Positions 32,601 through 43,665 of a stretch of DNA of 64,000 nt are shown in pieces. Made by a program: the position numbers and the translations under genes. The notes under the pieces are model-generated. The model was not told the origin of the DNA and searched no databases. It worked only from the letters and a program-made list of their open reading frames with translations. Positions within the stretch are counted from its first letter, which is position 1, and each line of letters begins with the position of its first letter. The stretch comes from Gnetum montanum (taxonomy: Eukaryota; Streptophyta; Gnetopsida; Gnetales; Gnetaceae). The stretch spans positions 22,771-86,770 of the forward strand of contig MNCI01020574.1 of NCBI GenBank assembly GCA_015680685.1, given 5' to 3'.

Positions 32601-35547
32601 ATATTAACATACAAACCATGGCCTCGCGGTGCGTAGTAGAAGTCATCACCAAGTTGTACATGCTCAAGGTTATCTTTTTCTATTTTAGAGCCTGTTTAAA
32701 CTGGGTAAGGGTGTTGAATACATCCTACCCACCATCTTGCCTGTTACCCTTCTCCTCCTCCATTCACCCTAGGAGATGAATTTTCTGAGGAGGGGGAGCT
32801 TTAGGTTGAGGATTTTTCTTTCTCAGATGGGGTAGTGGTGTTCACTTCTATGCGTCATTATTAGTTGTTGATGATGAGGGGACCGCAGGTGTTGAGGAAA
32901 AGGGGGTAGGCTTGGGAGGACCTAAGGCGGTACATTCCTTGACCATCTTGTCCATCAAATGCTCCTCCCATTTCTTTGAATGGGGGGGGGGGGGTTGGGG
33001 GGATGTTTTAGTTGGTTGGCTCTATGTGGTAGGGGCAATTGAATGTTTTGGCACCCTAATGACAAATGGTACTTGTGGTGTTGGCGTAGGGGGCAGCGTG
33101 GTCTTGAGCATGAAAGGTGCAAGGGAGGATTTCTTAGGGGGAATTTTAAGAATGAATGGTTGTTGTGGTGTCTTTTTTGCTGTTGTTGGTGTCGCCATCC
33201 TACATTGAGGCACACGCACCATGAATGGTTATAGTGATGGTTCTGGGTTACTGTCAATGCCAATCGTGTTGATGATATACCTCTTGTTGTTGGCATTGAG
33301 GGGGTCCTTGTAAACGTGCATGGATTGGTTTTCAGGGTGGACAAGACCACTTTCATCCAGGATAAGTTTGACCTAATCGATCATGCATTGAATGTCATCT
33401 TTCAATGCCAGGTAGTAGTCTGTGTCATGACTACATAGTTGATGGTAGTCACAGAACTGTTCCAGTCTGATATTCTTGGGAACTTGCAGCTCATTGGGTG
33501 TGGCCAAGGAGGGATCCCTAAGAGGTTCACTTATGATGCTTAATCGTGTCCTCTGACATCTGGCTATGTTGAATATACCCAACCCCCAACAATTGCTTCA
33601 GGACTTCTGAAGGCTTAACGGGTAAAGGAGTGTACTTTGGAATGATCCTTGCACTCAAATTTAGGTTTAAGCTAGGTTGATGCCTTTGGTGCTGATGTTG
33701 AAGGCTGATCGATGTTGCTTGAGCTAGATTTTGTTCCTGTGGCCACCTTTTTATTATTGTTGTTGTTGGGTTTGGCCTCGTTTGCCACAACGGCCACTGT
33801 AGTTGTTGCGGCCTTGCCCTTCTCCTTGTCCTTTTTGATATATGTGTTTTTGTATGCAACATAGGCCAGATCTTTACTAGCTTTAGCCGCATTTTGGATG
33901 CTCTTTGTCTAAGCGAAAGCTTAACTGAGGGAGCATGGGGCTAGGTAGTATAGTTTTGACTTAATGAAGTCATTTACTACCCCCTTGAAGATAGCCAACA
34001 AATGGGCCTCTGCGATAGGCTCACGGATCTCATTCAAGGTGGCGCTCCACCGCTGTATAAACCTTTGCACAAATTCCAATGATTCTTGCTTAACATTCAT
34101 CAACTAATCTAGCATGACCTCCGGTTTCAAGTTATACTTGAAACGAGTCACGAACTAACTTAACAGCTCCTCTAGAGTTGAGATGGAGGCGTGTGGGAGC
34201 AAGCGATACTAGTCTAGAGCTTTGCCCGTCAAAGACATGGCAAAGAAGTCAATGATAGTGTGGGGCCACTATTGCAACAACAAAGATTCAGATCTAAAAA
34301 TTACTAGATGTGCATTGGGATCACCCTCCCCATTATATTTTGTAAATTTTGGGAGTGGTATCCCAGCGGGCAATGTGAGCATGGGGATGGTCGAGTTGAT
34401 GGGGATGTCATGGTAGAAATCCATGACCTACACCATGTCGGAACCGGTAGCTTTAAGGAATTTAATTTCCTTAGTGAGGGTTTGGATAAGTTGGAATGTT
34501 TGGTCCAAACCCAATGACATTGCAGATGACTGTTGGGTTGCATGAGAAGCTGTTGTATGTGCCAATGGGGGTTGCGGTGGAAGGGCAGGGACCTGCCCCA
34601 TGGGCAGCACTATTGGTGCTACTCTTGTGAATGGTGCTGCTTGGGCCATCCACCACCTGGTGGGTGATGCTGTTGGTGGGGTAGCCACTGGTAGAGCCAT
34701 GGGGTTGGTACTTTGCATGATTGATGGGGTGGACCACAACCCCATGCTTGGTTGTACCACTTGTAGGACTTGATACGCTTGGTGGTGAACATGATGTGAC
34801 ATCTGGGAGGATTTCACAACAAGGAGAGAAGTGGTTGGGGTCCACCACGAAGTTGGGGCTGGGCCTACCACTGATGGTGGGATAGGTGTAGATGATGGAA
34901 TGGGAGCAAGAACTCCATGCAACTAGGATGTAGGCATGATGTGCACATATGGCAATGTAGCTATGACTAGTGCTTGGTATGATGATGGAACAAAGTGAAA
35001 AGGGAGAGTGCTCGGGAATGAAACTGAAGCAGCAGTGTGGTGGTACGCTAAGGGTACGAGATGGTTGCCCATGGCTGATGAAAGTGTAGGTTGTGGTGGA
35101 GTTGTGGTAATCACAAAGGGGGAAGAAGCAAAGAGCAGGTTTAACCAGAAGACCACAGTGGATGGGATAACCACTAGGTAGGTGTGGCCACTTCCTAGAC
35201 TTACTGACTCATATCAACCCATCCAAGATCTATTGATACGTGTCTATTAGGTGGATGCTAACATCAGGGGTAGGGATAAATTCCCTCCCATTTCGATGAA
35301 GGAACTCAAACTTACGTTTTTCTTCGAGTTCTTGGTGATCCAAGGGCATATTCTCTTGGATCTTTGTGCAGAGGAAGTTATAGCACTCTCTGTCTTGTGC
35401 CAAGCACTTAGGTGACATGTGTTGGAGCTTAAGAGACTGACGTGGCACTAGCACTGGGCTAGGTAGTCGCTCAACACCTATGGTGTTTTGATCCAAGGAA
35501 GGAACCTCAAGGTTCAAGGTGGGAATGACAGTGGTTGCAGGAATCAT
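32601..35547 (-). pseudogene. gag of element 2 (broken)
   Basis: Starts at 35547, matching ATG 2361 of element 1. Next come a hydrophobic Pro/Thr/Ser-rich linker (35170-34480) and a capsid core near 34380-33950 with TKYNGEGDPNAHL, GKALD and KSKLYYLAP. A basic Lys/Asn stretch precedes the nucleocapsid-like FCDYHQLCSHDTDYY near 33450, where the last Cys has become Tyr. A proline-rich part near 32990 coincides with a G13-TT-G6 run on the plus strand. Several stops and shifts. Confidence 0.75.
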
Positions 35548-35763
35548 TTTGTATGATTATCAAGAAATCGCAAATGAGAAATACAGAAATCAATAAGCTA
35601 TCAGAGGCTTTTCATCTTACTAGGTTCCAAAGGAACTGTCATTGCAATCAGTCTGCACCACATGATGCGTAGACAACCACAAGGGTGTCACATCTATGCT
35701 AGTAGGTGATGAGGTATAGACAACGTGTAGGTCTACCCATAAGACATAGAAAGAGCACCAAAA

Positions 35764-35782
35764 GGCCCTCCTTCTAGTGCCA
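35764..35782 (-). other. Putative primer-binding site of element 2
   Basis: TGGCACTAGAAGGAGGGCC on the minus strand, behind a T-run six bases from the LTR end. It matches element 1 at 18 of 19 bases. Confidence 0.65.
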
Positions 35783-35788
35783 AAAAAA

Positions 35789-37939
35789 TGTAGCAACCGA
35801 AAATGTCTATGGATGGAACACTAAGAGGTTGTTAGGCATATAGTTTAACCCCAGATTCGTGTGAGGGCTGTGCTGGAGAGAAACGGAAATGGGATGCCCT
35901 GAATGGTCTGGTCAATTAGACAGGAACTTAATAGGTATAACTTAACCTTTCATAAACGTTTTTTTTAGGAGTGACGTATGCAAGTAAAGTAATGATTAAC
36001 AAACATAAGACAATAAAAGTAGTGGTAAACACAATGATAGTAAACAAAGCATAAAAGAGACTTGGGTGAGAAGATGCACCGCCCCAAGATGGAAAATCTG
36101 ATCTTTGCTTTGTTGAAAAGCATACAACTGAATATGCAACACTGGAATGGCATAGCTTACAACAGAGCAGTATGGTCATAGGTCCCTGAACTATAGCCAA
36201 TAGCTCACTACTCAGGATTTTTGTGCTTTCCAATTTGCTCGCCAAAATGCCAAAATGCTAGACCTGCAAAAAGATGTCTAGAGTCAACGAAAATGCTCAA
36301 AGCTAACCAAAATGCTAAAAATGACAACTATGGTCTCCAAAAGCCAACTCAAAAGCCAACCATGCAAAATATCCAACCCTTTGAACATTGTTCACCGGGG
36401 TATTTATAGGGCCAGAAGTAGGAGAAAAATGTGGTCTAGATGCCACGTGTCCTGGGCCCCCACAAGGTGCAAGCATGGTTGTGCTATGTAGCTGTGTGAT
36501 GTTGGATGTGAACACTATTATGGTATGACCATACTGCTGAAATTGCATGTGCCAAAATATATAAAGCATACTAACAATGGAAGCAAAATGGAGCCTATGC
36601 TCCAAGACTACATCTTCCCTACTCTTGTGAGCAGGGTCAGGCATAGGGACAATTTTGGGAATTGATCAGGGGTATGCAAAATGAAGAAAGTTTGCTAATC
36701 TTGTCCACCAAAGAAATGCTAGGGTGAGAATGAACATTGCCAACAAGTTTTAGAGCTAACTGAAAACATCTTGATGCCTCCATGTAAGTGTTACATTACT
36801 TACGTTGTCCATCATGTTGGCATAGCATAAGTAACTACACACTACGCTGTGCTACACTACGTAGCATAGTATAGCGTAGCCGCCAGTCTTGAAAGGAGTT
36901 TTACATAAAAGCTAAGAGCATTTGTCTAAGGCTTGGTCAGGCAAACAACTACAACTTTGTCTTCCATGCTAGAAGGCCTTTGGACCTACTGAGTTCATCC
37001 TTGGGGCCTTCTATTTTTTTGCATCCTTGCTACACTATGCTATGCTATGCAGCGTAGCACAGCGTAGCACAACGTATTAGCCAATGTGACTTGCATCCTT
37101 GTTTAATCTACAACATTTTATCTGAAAACTTTGCTTGACGTTTGAGTGGGACCAGTAGTTTTGAAGGCCAAAGCATTGCCAAATGTGATCCTCTTGCTGG
37201 GATCACTTGGCAAAGGGGCCTTTGTGCATTCTATCCTTGCTACATTGTGCTACACTACATAGCATAGCACCCAAATCCTAACTCATTTTTCCAAACATTT
37301 TATCATAGGATGTTCGTCATATCTTGATGTGTCAGCAGAGCAAGCTTGTTTGACAGTTGAAGCAATGGCAAGTGCTTTTACTTCGTCGAAGCTACCCATG
37401 TAGGAGTGTTGTCGAAGTATATCCCCGTTATGCTGTGCTACGCTGCATAGCATGGCACAGCATAGCACTTAGATTGAGAGAATACTTGACAAAATTCACC
37501 ACATTCCGTTGCGCCATATCGCTCACGCTTTAGGGATGAAATAGGGTAGATGCTCTGGAAGATTAGCTTGTTATCAATTTTCATCTTGGACATCTAATTG
37601 GTCTCTTCAAGGCTTGCTACACTATGCAGCATAGCATAGCGTAGCAGATTTCTCCGTTAGAAAACTTGCCGAACTATTTAGCTCATCCTGAACACTTTCG
37701 ACAACTCCTGACATGGTCTCTGAATGGACTGTCAGCTGGGTCAATTGTCCAGTTGGGTAGGCTGGAGAACCCAGCAAGCCTATCAGCCCTAGAGATAGAA
37801 AACTTGTCGGACTATACAATCTACACTCAGTGCCTACACTGTCTTGATGGCCCATCGTGATGCTACACTTGTGGAAGTCCTTGGCCGAATTTCAAAACTC
37901 TGCTAAGGCATAAGGGTCCTGAAATTTTATGGTATTTCA
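35789..37939 (-). repeat. 5' LTR of element 2
   Basis: On the minus strand it runs from TGAAATACC (37939) to TTGCTACA (35789), 2151 bp. The U3 part (37939-36877) matches the truncated copy at 19869-20911. Palindromic TACG-type blocks occur near 36835-36885, 37020-37075, 37225-37270, 37430-37465 and 37612-37645. TATA is at 36401-36408. The U5 end is homologous to that of element 1. Confidence 0.85.
36401..36408 (-). promoter_or_regulatory. TATA box of element 2 5' LTR
   Basis: TATAAATACCCC on the minus strand, same context as in element 1. Confidence 0.65.
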
Positions 37940-38120
37940 AGGACTATTTCATCATATAATTAGCCATTCTAAGTCATAAAAAATATCTCACTATCTAGGT
38001 AGCAATTCTAGGTCATTAGCAAATAGTAAATGGGTTAGTCCCTTAGTCATTGTCTCAAAGAAATGTGGCAAGTGAAGGGTCTGCATTAACTTTTAGTTAT
38101 TGAATTCAGCAACATTCAAG

Positions 38121-38780
38121 GATCATTTTTCTCTACCTTTTGTTGACCAAGTCCTCAATAACATTGTAGGAAACTAGTACTACAATTTCCTTGATGGGTA
38201 CAGTAGGTATAATCAAATCTGCATTGCACCACAAGATCAAGAGAAGACTATATTCACGAACCCATGGGAGAGATTTACCTACAAGCATATTTTTTTTGGC
38301 TTGTCTAATGCTCCTGCTACTTTTCAAAGACTAGTACTGAGCATATTCCAAAAGCATATTGGTAATGAAGTAGAGGTATTCATGGATGATTTTTCCACTT
38401 ATGGGTTAGACATCAAACAACCATTGGACCAACTATAGCAGGTTTTGAAAAGATGTGTTGAAACTAATTTAAAGCTCAATTGGAAAAAGAGCCATCTAAT
38501 GTTCCAAGACAGTATTGTTATGCGACATAAAGTATCTCAAAAAGGAATAGAGGTATATCCAGATAAAAGGAGAGTTATTCAAAAGATCATCAAAGTCCAT
38601 AGACTATTAAGAATGTTAGATCATTTCTTAGTCATATAGGATACTACAAAAGATTCATTGAAAATTTTTTAAAGATAGCAAAGCTGATAGTGAAACTAAC
38701 AAGGAAAGATGCACCATTCTAATGGACAAAACAATGTGTGAAGTCATTCAAAACATTAAAACAAAAGTTGGGTTTTTGTT
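38121..38780 (+). pseudogene. Ty3/gypsy reverse transcriptase fragment of another lineage
   Basis: Plus-strand frames give FVDQVLNNIVG, YNFLDGYSRYNQICIAPQDQ (catalytic Asp), FFGLSNAPATFQRLVLSIF and EVFMDDFSTYG (catalytic FMDD), then VLKRCVETNLKLNWKKSH, HKVSQKGIEVYPDK and a shifted YYKRFIENF. The wording (LDGYS, NAPATFQR, FMDDFS) is that of Athila-type RT rather than that of elements 1 and 2. It is cut at both ends, has at least one frame change near 38600, and no gag or integrase next to it. Confidence 0.8.
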
Positions 38781-39146
38781 GAAATGAGACAAACTGTAAC
38801 TGGAATTTTAAATGGTCAGTTGCATCTTTCGAATTTGCTCGTAGCCTAGGGTTTGAGCCTTGAGGCTGGTAGATGAAATTCGGAGGCAATTATTAAGAAT
38901 TTCATAAAATCCAGGAGGGATTGCAGCTCAATTTTTTTTAAAAATAAATAACTAAGTGCTTGGCATTCTTACGTAAAACGTAATCCAACACAACAATGCT
39001 TTGCATATGTACAAGACACCCCAAACCATTGATACCACTGAAATCTTAAAAATGGATTTTATTATTCCCATTATTGATGTACTATGCGAGATATATAACC
39101 GAGTTGGCATAGTTTGGTGGTGAGCCACTAGCAAGTGGGGTATTTT

Positions 39147-39198
39147 GGTGATGTTTATTATTTTTGCAGGGTATTGGTGATGTTTATTATTTTTGCAG
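39147..39198 (+). repeat. 29-bp tandem duplication with splice-acceptor-like end
   Basis: Two copies of GGTGATGTTTATTATTTTTG followed by CAG; the first continues GGTATT into the second. Each ends in a T-rich tract plus GCAG, so a 3' splice-site-like sequence has been doubled. Confidence 0.7.
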
Positions 39199-39457
39199 TA
39201 ACGCTGACCAGCAATGTGTAGTGGGATGGCAACAAAGTTGCAGAAAGATAAGTTGGCATGCCATTCGTCTGAGCATTGCAAGTCTGCAACTATCACCGGA
39301 CAAAGTGGTGGAAACCTACAGACCTATATGGGATCTCAGTAATGTTTTAAAATATGAAATTCCGGCCCTTTATCAAAAGCCAATTTATCCGGACTTTGCA
39401 AAAGCATCCACTGTTCCAGATCTTATTCGTGCTTATAATTATTTGTATTTATTTTGA
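39199..39457 (+). other. Unidentified open frame, possible exon remnant
   Basis: Directly after the T-rich TTTTTGCAG at 39190-39198 the frame stays open for about 85 codons to a TGA. It has normal-looking composition (GWQQSCRKISWHAIR, ETYRPIWDLSNVLKYEIPA, KASTVPDLIRAYN). I do not recognise it. It might be an exon of a host gene or chance. No donor was found before the stop, so if real it would be a last exon. Confidence 0.25.
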
Positions 39458-40365
39458 TCATATCTTAGTCCTACTTTCATACAATGGGGTGAACTGCACA
39501 ATCAACTGCATTTCTCTTAAGTATTTTCGTAATTTAGTCTTTATCAGTATAATGAGGTTTGGAAAAGTTGTCGGGTATAAACTTATTAATCATGGCCCCA
39601 TGTTAACATGCAAGAGCTGATATCAACAGGGATATTGAATAAAGTGTCCCAAGCTGTTGCAGTTCAGTACAGTACGGAAACACATGCTTTACATCTTTAA
39701 TGTAATTTTGAAGATATAGTCAAGTACAAAACAGGGGAAAGCATTTGCCAGCCAAAATAAAAATCAGTAGCAGGAGCAGTTGATGCTTTTCCTTTGCAAC
39801 ACAGAACTTTTATGTTATTTTTCCATTCCAGAATTAACTATTTTGCTTCGGAATGGCAAATAACCTTTGAACTGTACTAAGATATCGAAAGTTGATTCTT
39901 TGACTTAATAGTATGAGTTTTGGCTTACAGAACCGAGATGACAGGTTAGATTCCAACCTGCTAATTTATGTTTAAAACATATATATTACATAACAAAGAT
40001 TCTGAAACTGATATAACAAATAAGAAATGAGAAAGTCTAGTACGTGTAAATAAAAAATTTCAATTTCATATTTGACGTGGGATACACCATAATCCATAGC
40101 GTTTCTTATACCATGTGAGTCACGGTGCCTATTATGGTCAAGAGTGTAGCCTTAGGTCAAACTTGTTAGGCTGACGCCGAGGTCTGCGTCATTTCGCCAG
40201 TCTCCGATTTGACCGGTCGTACCTTTTAACAAGACAGTAAACATTTTTAAAATGACCGGACTCTTTTAAAAAATGATTGGGGTTGCATGGTTGTGTTAAG
40301 TCTTTGATGATGAATTCTTCGATTCTACTTTTTACATTACATTGTGTATTTATGAGCGTGGATCA

Positions 40366-40443
40366 TGGAATTTCGGTTGAGTTATCAGAGACACTTATTT
40401 TTGTTGGAATTTCGGTTGAGTTATCACAGACACTTATTTTTGT
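40366..40443 (+). repeat. 39-bp tandem duplication
   Basis: Two near-identical copies starting TGGAATTTCGGTTGAGTTAT at 40366 and 40405, with one base difference (CAGAG/CACAG). The length is a multiple of three. Confidence 0.85.
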
Positions 40444-41171
40444 TGATTTTGGGTTTCTTTGGGTTCTTTTCAGTATTCATCTTTGATAAGATTGCTGAAT
40501 CTGTGGATTCCACAGATTTAACATCTATTGATGATTCAACGGCCACAAATTCACCTAACTAAAGAAGCCGAACATGGTAAGCAAAATCCTTTCATTGTAT
40601 GATAGAGGTACAAATCAGCTCACGGTTTTATTACTTCCTGCTTGAATCAAAACAATTTGATTTTAATTACGCTAAAACTTAAAAGAATACAGAAGAAATT
40701 TTTTTAAAATATAAGTCAAATTTGCAATATTTGCACTGTTTCTCATTACAAATTATAAAGTAATATTCCACAATACCACCTATTATAATCACCTTGCCTA
40801 TGTTATAGACACAGACTCTGCTAGGATAACTCATTTTGCTTCAACCAATCGTGTCCCAGTAAAGGCAACTAGCAAAACACTTCAAGTAAAGCATTTAAAT
40901 CTCAATAAATATGTAAAAATCTAATTCATCGAAAAGGTCTCCAATGATCCAGCCAGCAAGTTTAAAAAGTAACAATATTTCAACGTCAACCCCTTTCCAT
41001 GAGAGTCGACATCCTCCTGCCCATCAACATACCTTAATCATAGTTCACAAAGGAAACCTGTTACGATTGTAGCAATACATTGCAGCGATTTTGATACTAA
41101 GAAACTGATGTTCGCCATCATCCTGCTTCTCAAAATTCATGGTATTTACATTTTTACTTCATAACTTCTTC

Positions 41172-41264
41172 AAAGTGTGTTCATTCTGACTTTTGATTTC
41201 AATTATTTCCCCAGAAGAAGTTCGAAAAGTGTGTTCATTGACTTCTGATTTCAATTATTTCCCA
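41172..41264 (+). repeat. Tandem duplication with period of about 54 bp
   Basis: AAAGTGTGTTCATT..GACTT and TGATTTCAATTATTTCCC occur at 41172 and again at about 41226, joined by CAGAAGAAGTTCG. Confidence 0.8.
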
Positions 41265-41400
41265 AGCCTTGTGGGGACAATTCGTAAGTGAAGAAAATTG
41301 TATTACAAAATTACCCTCAGCGACTTATGAAATTATCTTAAAATTTGGTGAAAAAAATGGAAAATATTTAGCCATGCATAGTGTAATGGTATTAGATGCT

Positions 41401-41405
41401 AGTAG
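41401..41405. repeat. Probable target-site duplication of element 3, left (AGTAG)
   Basis: AGTAG precedes the LTR; AGCAA follows the other LTR at 51871-51875. The two differences are both transitions, so this may be a decayed duplication, but chance is not excluded. Confidence 0.45.
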
Positions 41406-41989
41406 TGTACTGTCCGAAATTGTCCGCGTAATGCTGGAAGAAAACGAACGCCTAAAAATCTCTAGAGAGATACAGTAGACCCTGCCTTCGCGCAAGGGCA
41501 AGTTGGAAATAAACGAAGGCAGAGTGCCTTGGATGGTCTGCATGCAGATCAAACAAGGACTTCCCCTAGCGTACGCAATGGCAGTGCGCCGAGTTATTGT
41601 AAACAAACGTAAACAAATGCAAACGTAAACATGGACAAGCGAAAATAAGATGTAAACAATGTAAATAAAAAATAATGTAAACTGTAAATATGATTGGCAA
41701 AAAAATGTAACTGTTTGTATTGATTGAAAATTACAAAGAAGTGCATCGGTCAGAACGTAGTTGTAGAACAATTGCAAGGTGGACGTTTAGCCTCGATGTG
41801 AATGGATGTTGAGAAATACAAGTTTCTGGTCGCGTTGCAGGTTCTACAGTGTGACCAAGATTGCCCTTGCTCAGCGTGACCAAGTCTGACGCCCAACGTA
41901 TGAAATGTTGCCTAGAATGTTTAGCGTACAAAGTGTACGGGATGCTCTGTGATTAAATTTGCCAACCTTGATCTAGTGGAAAATCAGGG

Positions 41990-41997
41990 TATTTATA
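41990..41997 (-). promoter_or_regulatory. TATA box of element 3 3' LTR
   Basis: TATAAATACCC on the minus strand; the 5' LTR has the same word at 50275-50282. Confidence 0.6.
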
Positions 41998-42574
41998 CGA
42001 TTTTGATGCATGGGATGTGGATCTGTGTGAAGGTCCGTGGCTACAGGGTTAGAAAAATTCGGATCGGGTAACAGGTGTGTGCGTTGACCGAATGCACAAA
42101 ATGTTACAATGTACAGCATGCAGTGTGACCAAGATCTCTTACGCTGATGTGTGTAATCCATAGCGTAAGAACTTGATACGCTCAAAAATGCAAAATGTAC
42201 AAAGAATGTTAAAGTACAAGAGTGGATTTGGATGTCTGGCATCTGGATCTGCAGATCTATGGTATTTTTGCTCTGCCAAGGCCTCCAACTTGTGTGGATC
42301 TGGCTTTGGCATGTCTGGAGTGTCTCCTGGCATCAGCGTTTGGCATTCAGTGTCCAGCGTCCAGCATATGAAAGTGTTTATGCTGGGTTTACACTGCTGG
42401 AAGCATGTTAGCGTGACTAATAGCGTATGACCTGAAAATAGTGCATTTTGAACCCGTTTTTTACTGTGAGACCCATTCTCGAAGTGGATCTACATGCCAT
42501 GGGTCATGAGGGTTTTGTGCGCCAAATTTGGACTAATTTGGATGTTGTTTTGGCCTTGTTTTGGTTGATGACGC

Positions 42575-43370
42575 TTGGCATTACGCTGTGCAGTGTCTGA
42601 AAAGTAACCCCAATGTCATCAAGTCAAAATGGCACATTTGAGGCCCAAATTTGGAGTTTTTTAAGCCTATGATCATACACAACGACTGCCCATCCCCCTG
42701 GGAGTCAAATTCATGTCAAAATTCTACCTGGAGGTGCCTGAATTGATCTATTCTTGTTTGGTCACGCTGTGCAGTGTCTAAAAAAGTAACCCCAGCATCA
42801 CCAACTGAAAACACATTATTTAATGCCCAAATTTTGATTTTCTAGAGGTTGGGAGCTCTTGAGGGGCTTAGTGAAGGTCATGGGGGGTCCTTGTGCTCGA
42901 TTTCGGCCTTTTTGGCTTAGTTTTGGGGCTCCAAAAGTTGGTGACGTTGATCCTTACGTTGTATAGCGTAAGAAAATGTAGCCCCAGCGTCACCAAGTCA
43001 AAATGGCATATTTGAGGCCCAAATTTTGATTTTCTAGAGGCCGGGAGCTGTTGGGGGCCTTGGTGAAGGTCAAGGGGGTTCTTGTGCTTGATTTCGGCCT
43101 GTTTTGGCTCAGTTTTGGGGCTCCAAAATTTGGTGACGCTGATCCTTACGCTATGCAATGTAAGAAAATGTAGCCCCAGTTTCACCAAGTCAAAATGGCA
43201 CATTTGAGGCCCAAATGTTTATTTTCTGGAGGCCGGGAGCTGCTGGGGGCCTTGTTGAAGGTCATGGAGTGTCCTTGTGCTCGATTTCGGCCTATTTTGG
43301 GGCTCCAAAAGTTGGTGACGCTAATTCTTATGCTATGTAGCGTAAGAAAATGTAACCAAAGTGTACTTTA
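42575..43370 (-). repeat. U3 tandem repeats of element 3, 3' LTR
   Basis: Landmarks GAGGCCCAAAT (gccc at 42643, about 42825, 43017, 43209) and TTACGC..GCGTAAGAAAATG recur with spacings of 182, 192 and 192 bases. Each unit contains GGTGACG and a dyad TTACG-N8-CGTAA near the end. The 5' LTR copy is at about 50865-51640. Confidence 0.8.
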
Positions 43371-43583
43371 GCCAAAACCAAGAATTTTGAGCACGAAGAT
43401 TTTGATTCTGGATACCAGAAGTTGATGCTACTACCTGTGGGCCCCGGGGGAACCTTGCCTATTCCATCATGAAGCATTGGGGGCCATTTTGGAGACCTCC
43501 AAGTTTGGTGATGTTGTATTCATGCTTGGGTAGCTGCATGACTTAGCTTGAATCTTGTCTGAAAGTGCTAGGCCAAAATTTTT

Positions 43584-43665
43584 GTGGTGTTTTCATTGGT
43601 CCCTCTTTGTTGATGCTTGGAGAAATCTACCAGAGAGGCATCAACAAAGAAGTACAAAACACCAC
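43584..43665 (-). other. Hairpin enclosing polypurine tract and 3' LTR start (element 3)
   Basis: Best preserved of the three. GTGGTGTTTT (43584-43593) pairs perfectly with AAAACACCAC (43656-43665), and TCTTTGTTGATGC (43604-43616) pairs perfectly with GCATCAACAAAGA (43638-43650). On the minus strand the polypurine tract AACAAAGAGGGACCAA and the first 12 LTR bases lie in one arm. Confidence 0.75.

Larger units (their letters stand above)
19869..37939 (-). mobile_element. Element 2: decayed Ty3/gypsy retrotransposon with antisense gene, 3' LTR truncated
   Basis: Same plan as element 1 but on the minus strand: 5' LTR 35789-37939, primer-binding-like site, gag (35547-32600), protease (32600-31863), an antisense gene that is therefore on the plus strand (27781-31602), RT-RH-IN (26230-22753), 3' untranslated region and a shortened 3' LTR (20911-19869). 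Internal sequence and LTR ends are homologous to element 1, while most of U3 differs. AGGAC after the 5' LTR (37940-37944) has no partner because the other end is lost. A solo LTR has inserted at 26283-27060. Confidence 0.85.
38791..41405. other. Low-repeat stretch without recognised gene
   Basis: No LTR-element similarity found by eye. It holds three short tandem duplications (39147, 40366, 41172) and one tidy open frame at 39199-39457. A tRNA-like TGGCATAGTTTGGT word lies near 39100 without a convincing box B. It may be an old host intergenic or intronic region, into which element 3 inserted at 41405. Confidence 0.4.
41406..43595 (-). repeat. 3' LTR of element 3
   Basis: Colinear with 49707-51870. 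On the minus strand it starts TGAAAACACCACAAAAATTT (43595) and ends near AGTACA (41406). U3 contains a 182-192 bp tandem repeat, with a TATA box at 41990-41997. Confidence 0.9.

Noticed and set aside
38121-38780. RT fragment as part of element 2
   Set aside because: Opposite strand, outside the LTR, and motif wording of a different Ty3 lineage.
39090-39130. tRNA-derived SINE head
   Set aside because: TGGCATAGTTTGGT resembles a box A, but no box B or 3' tail with target duplication was found.
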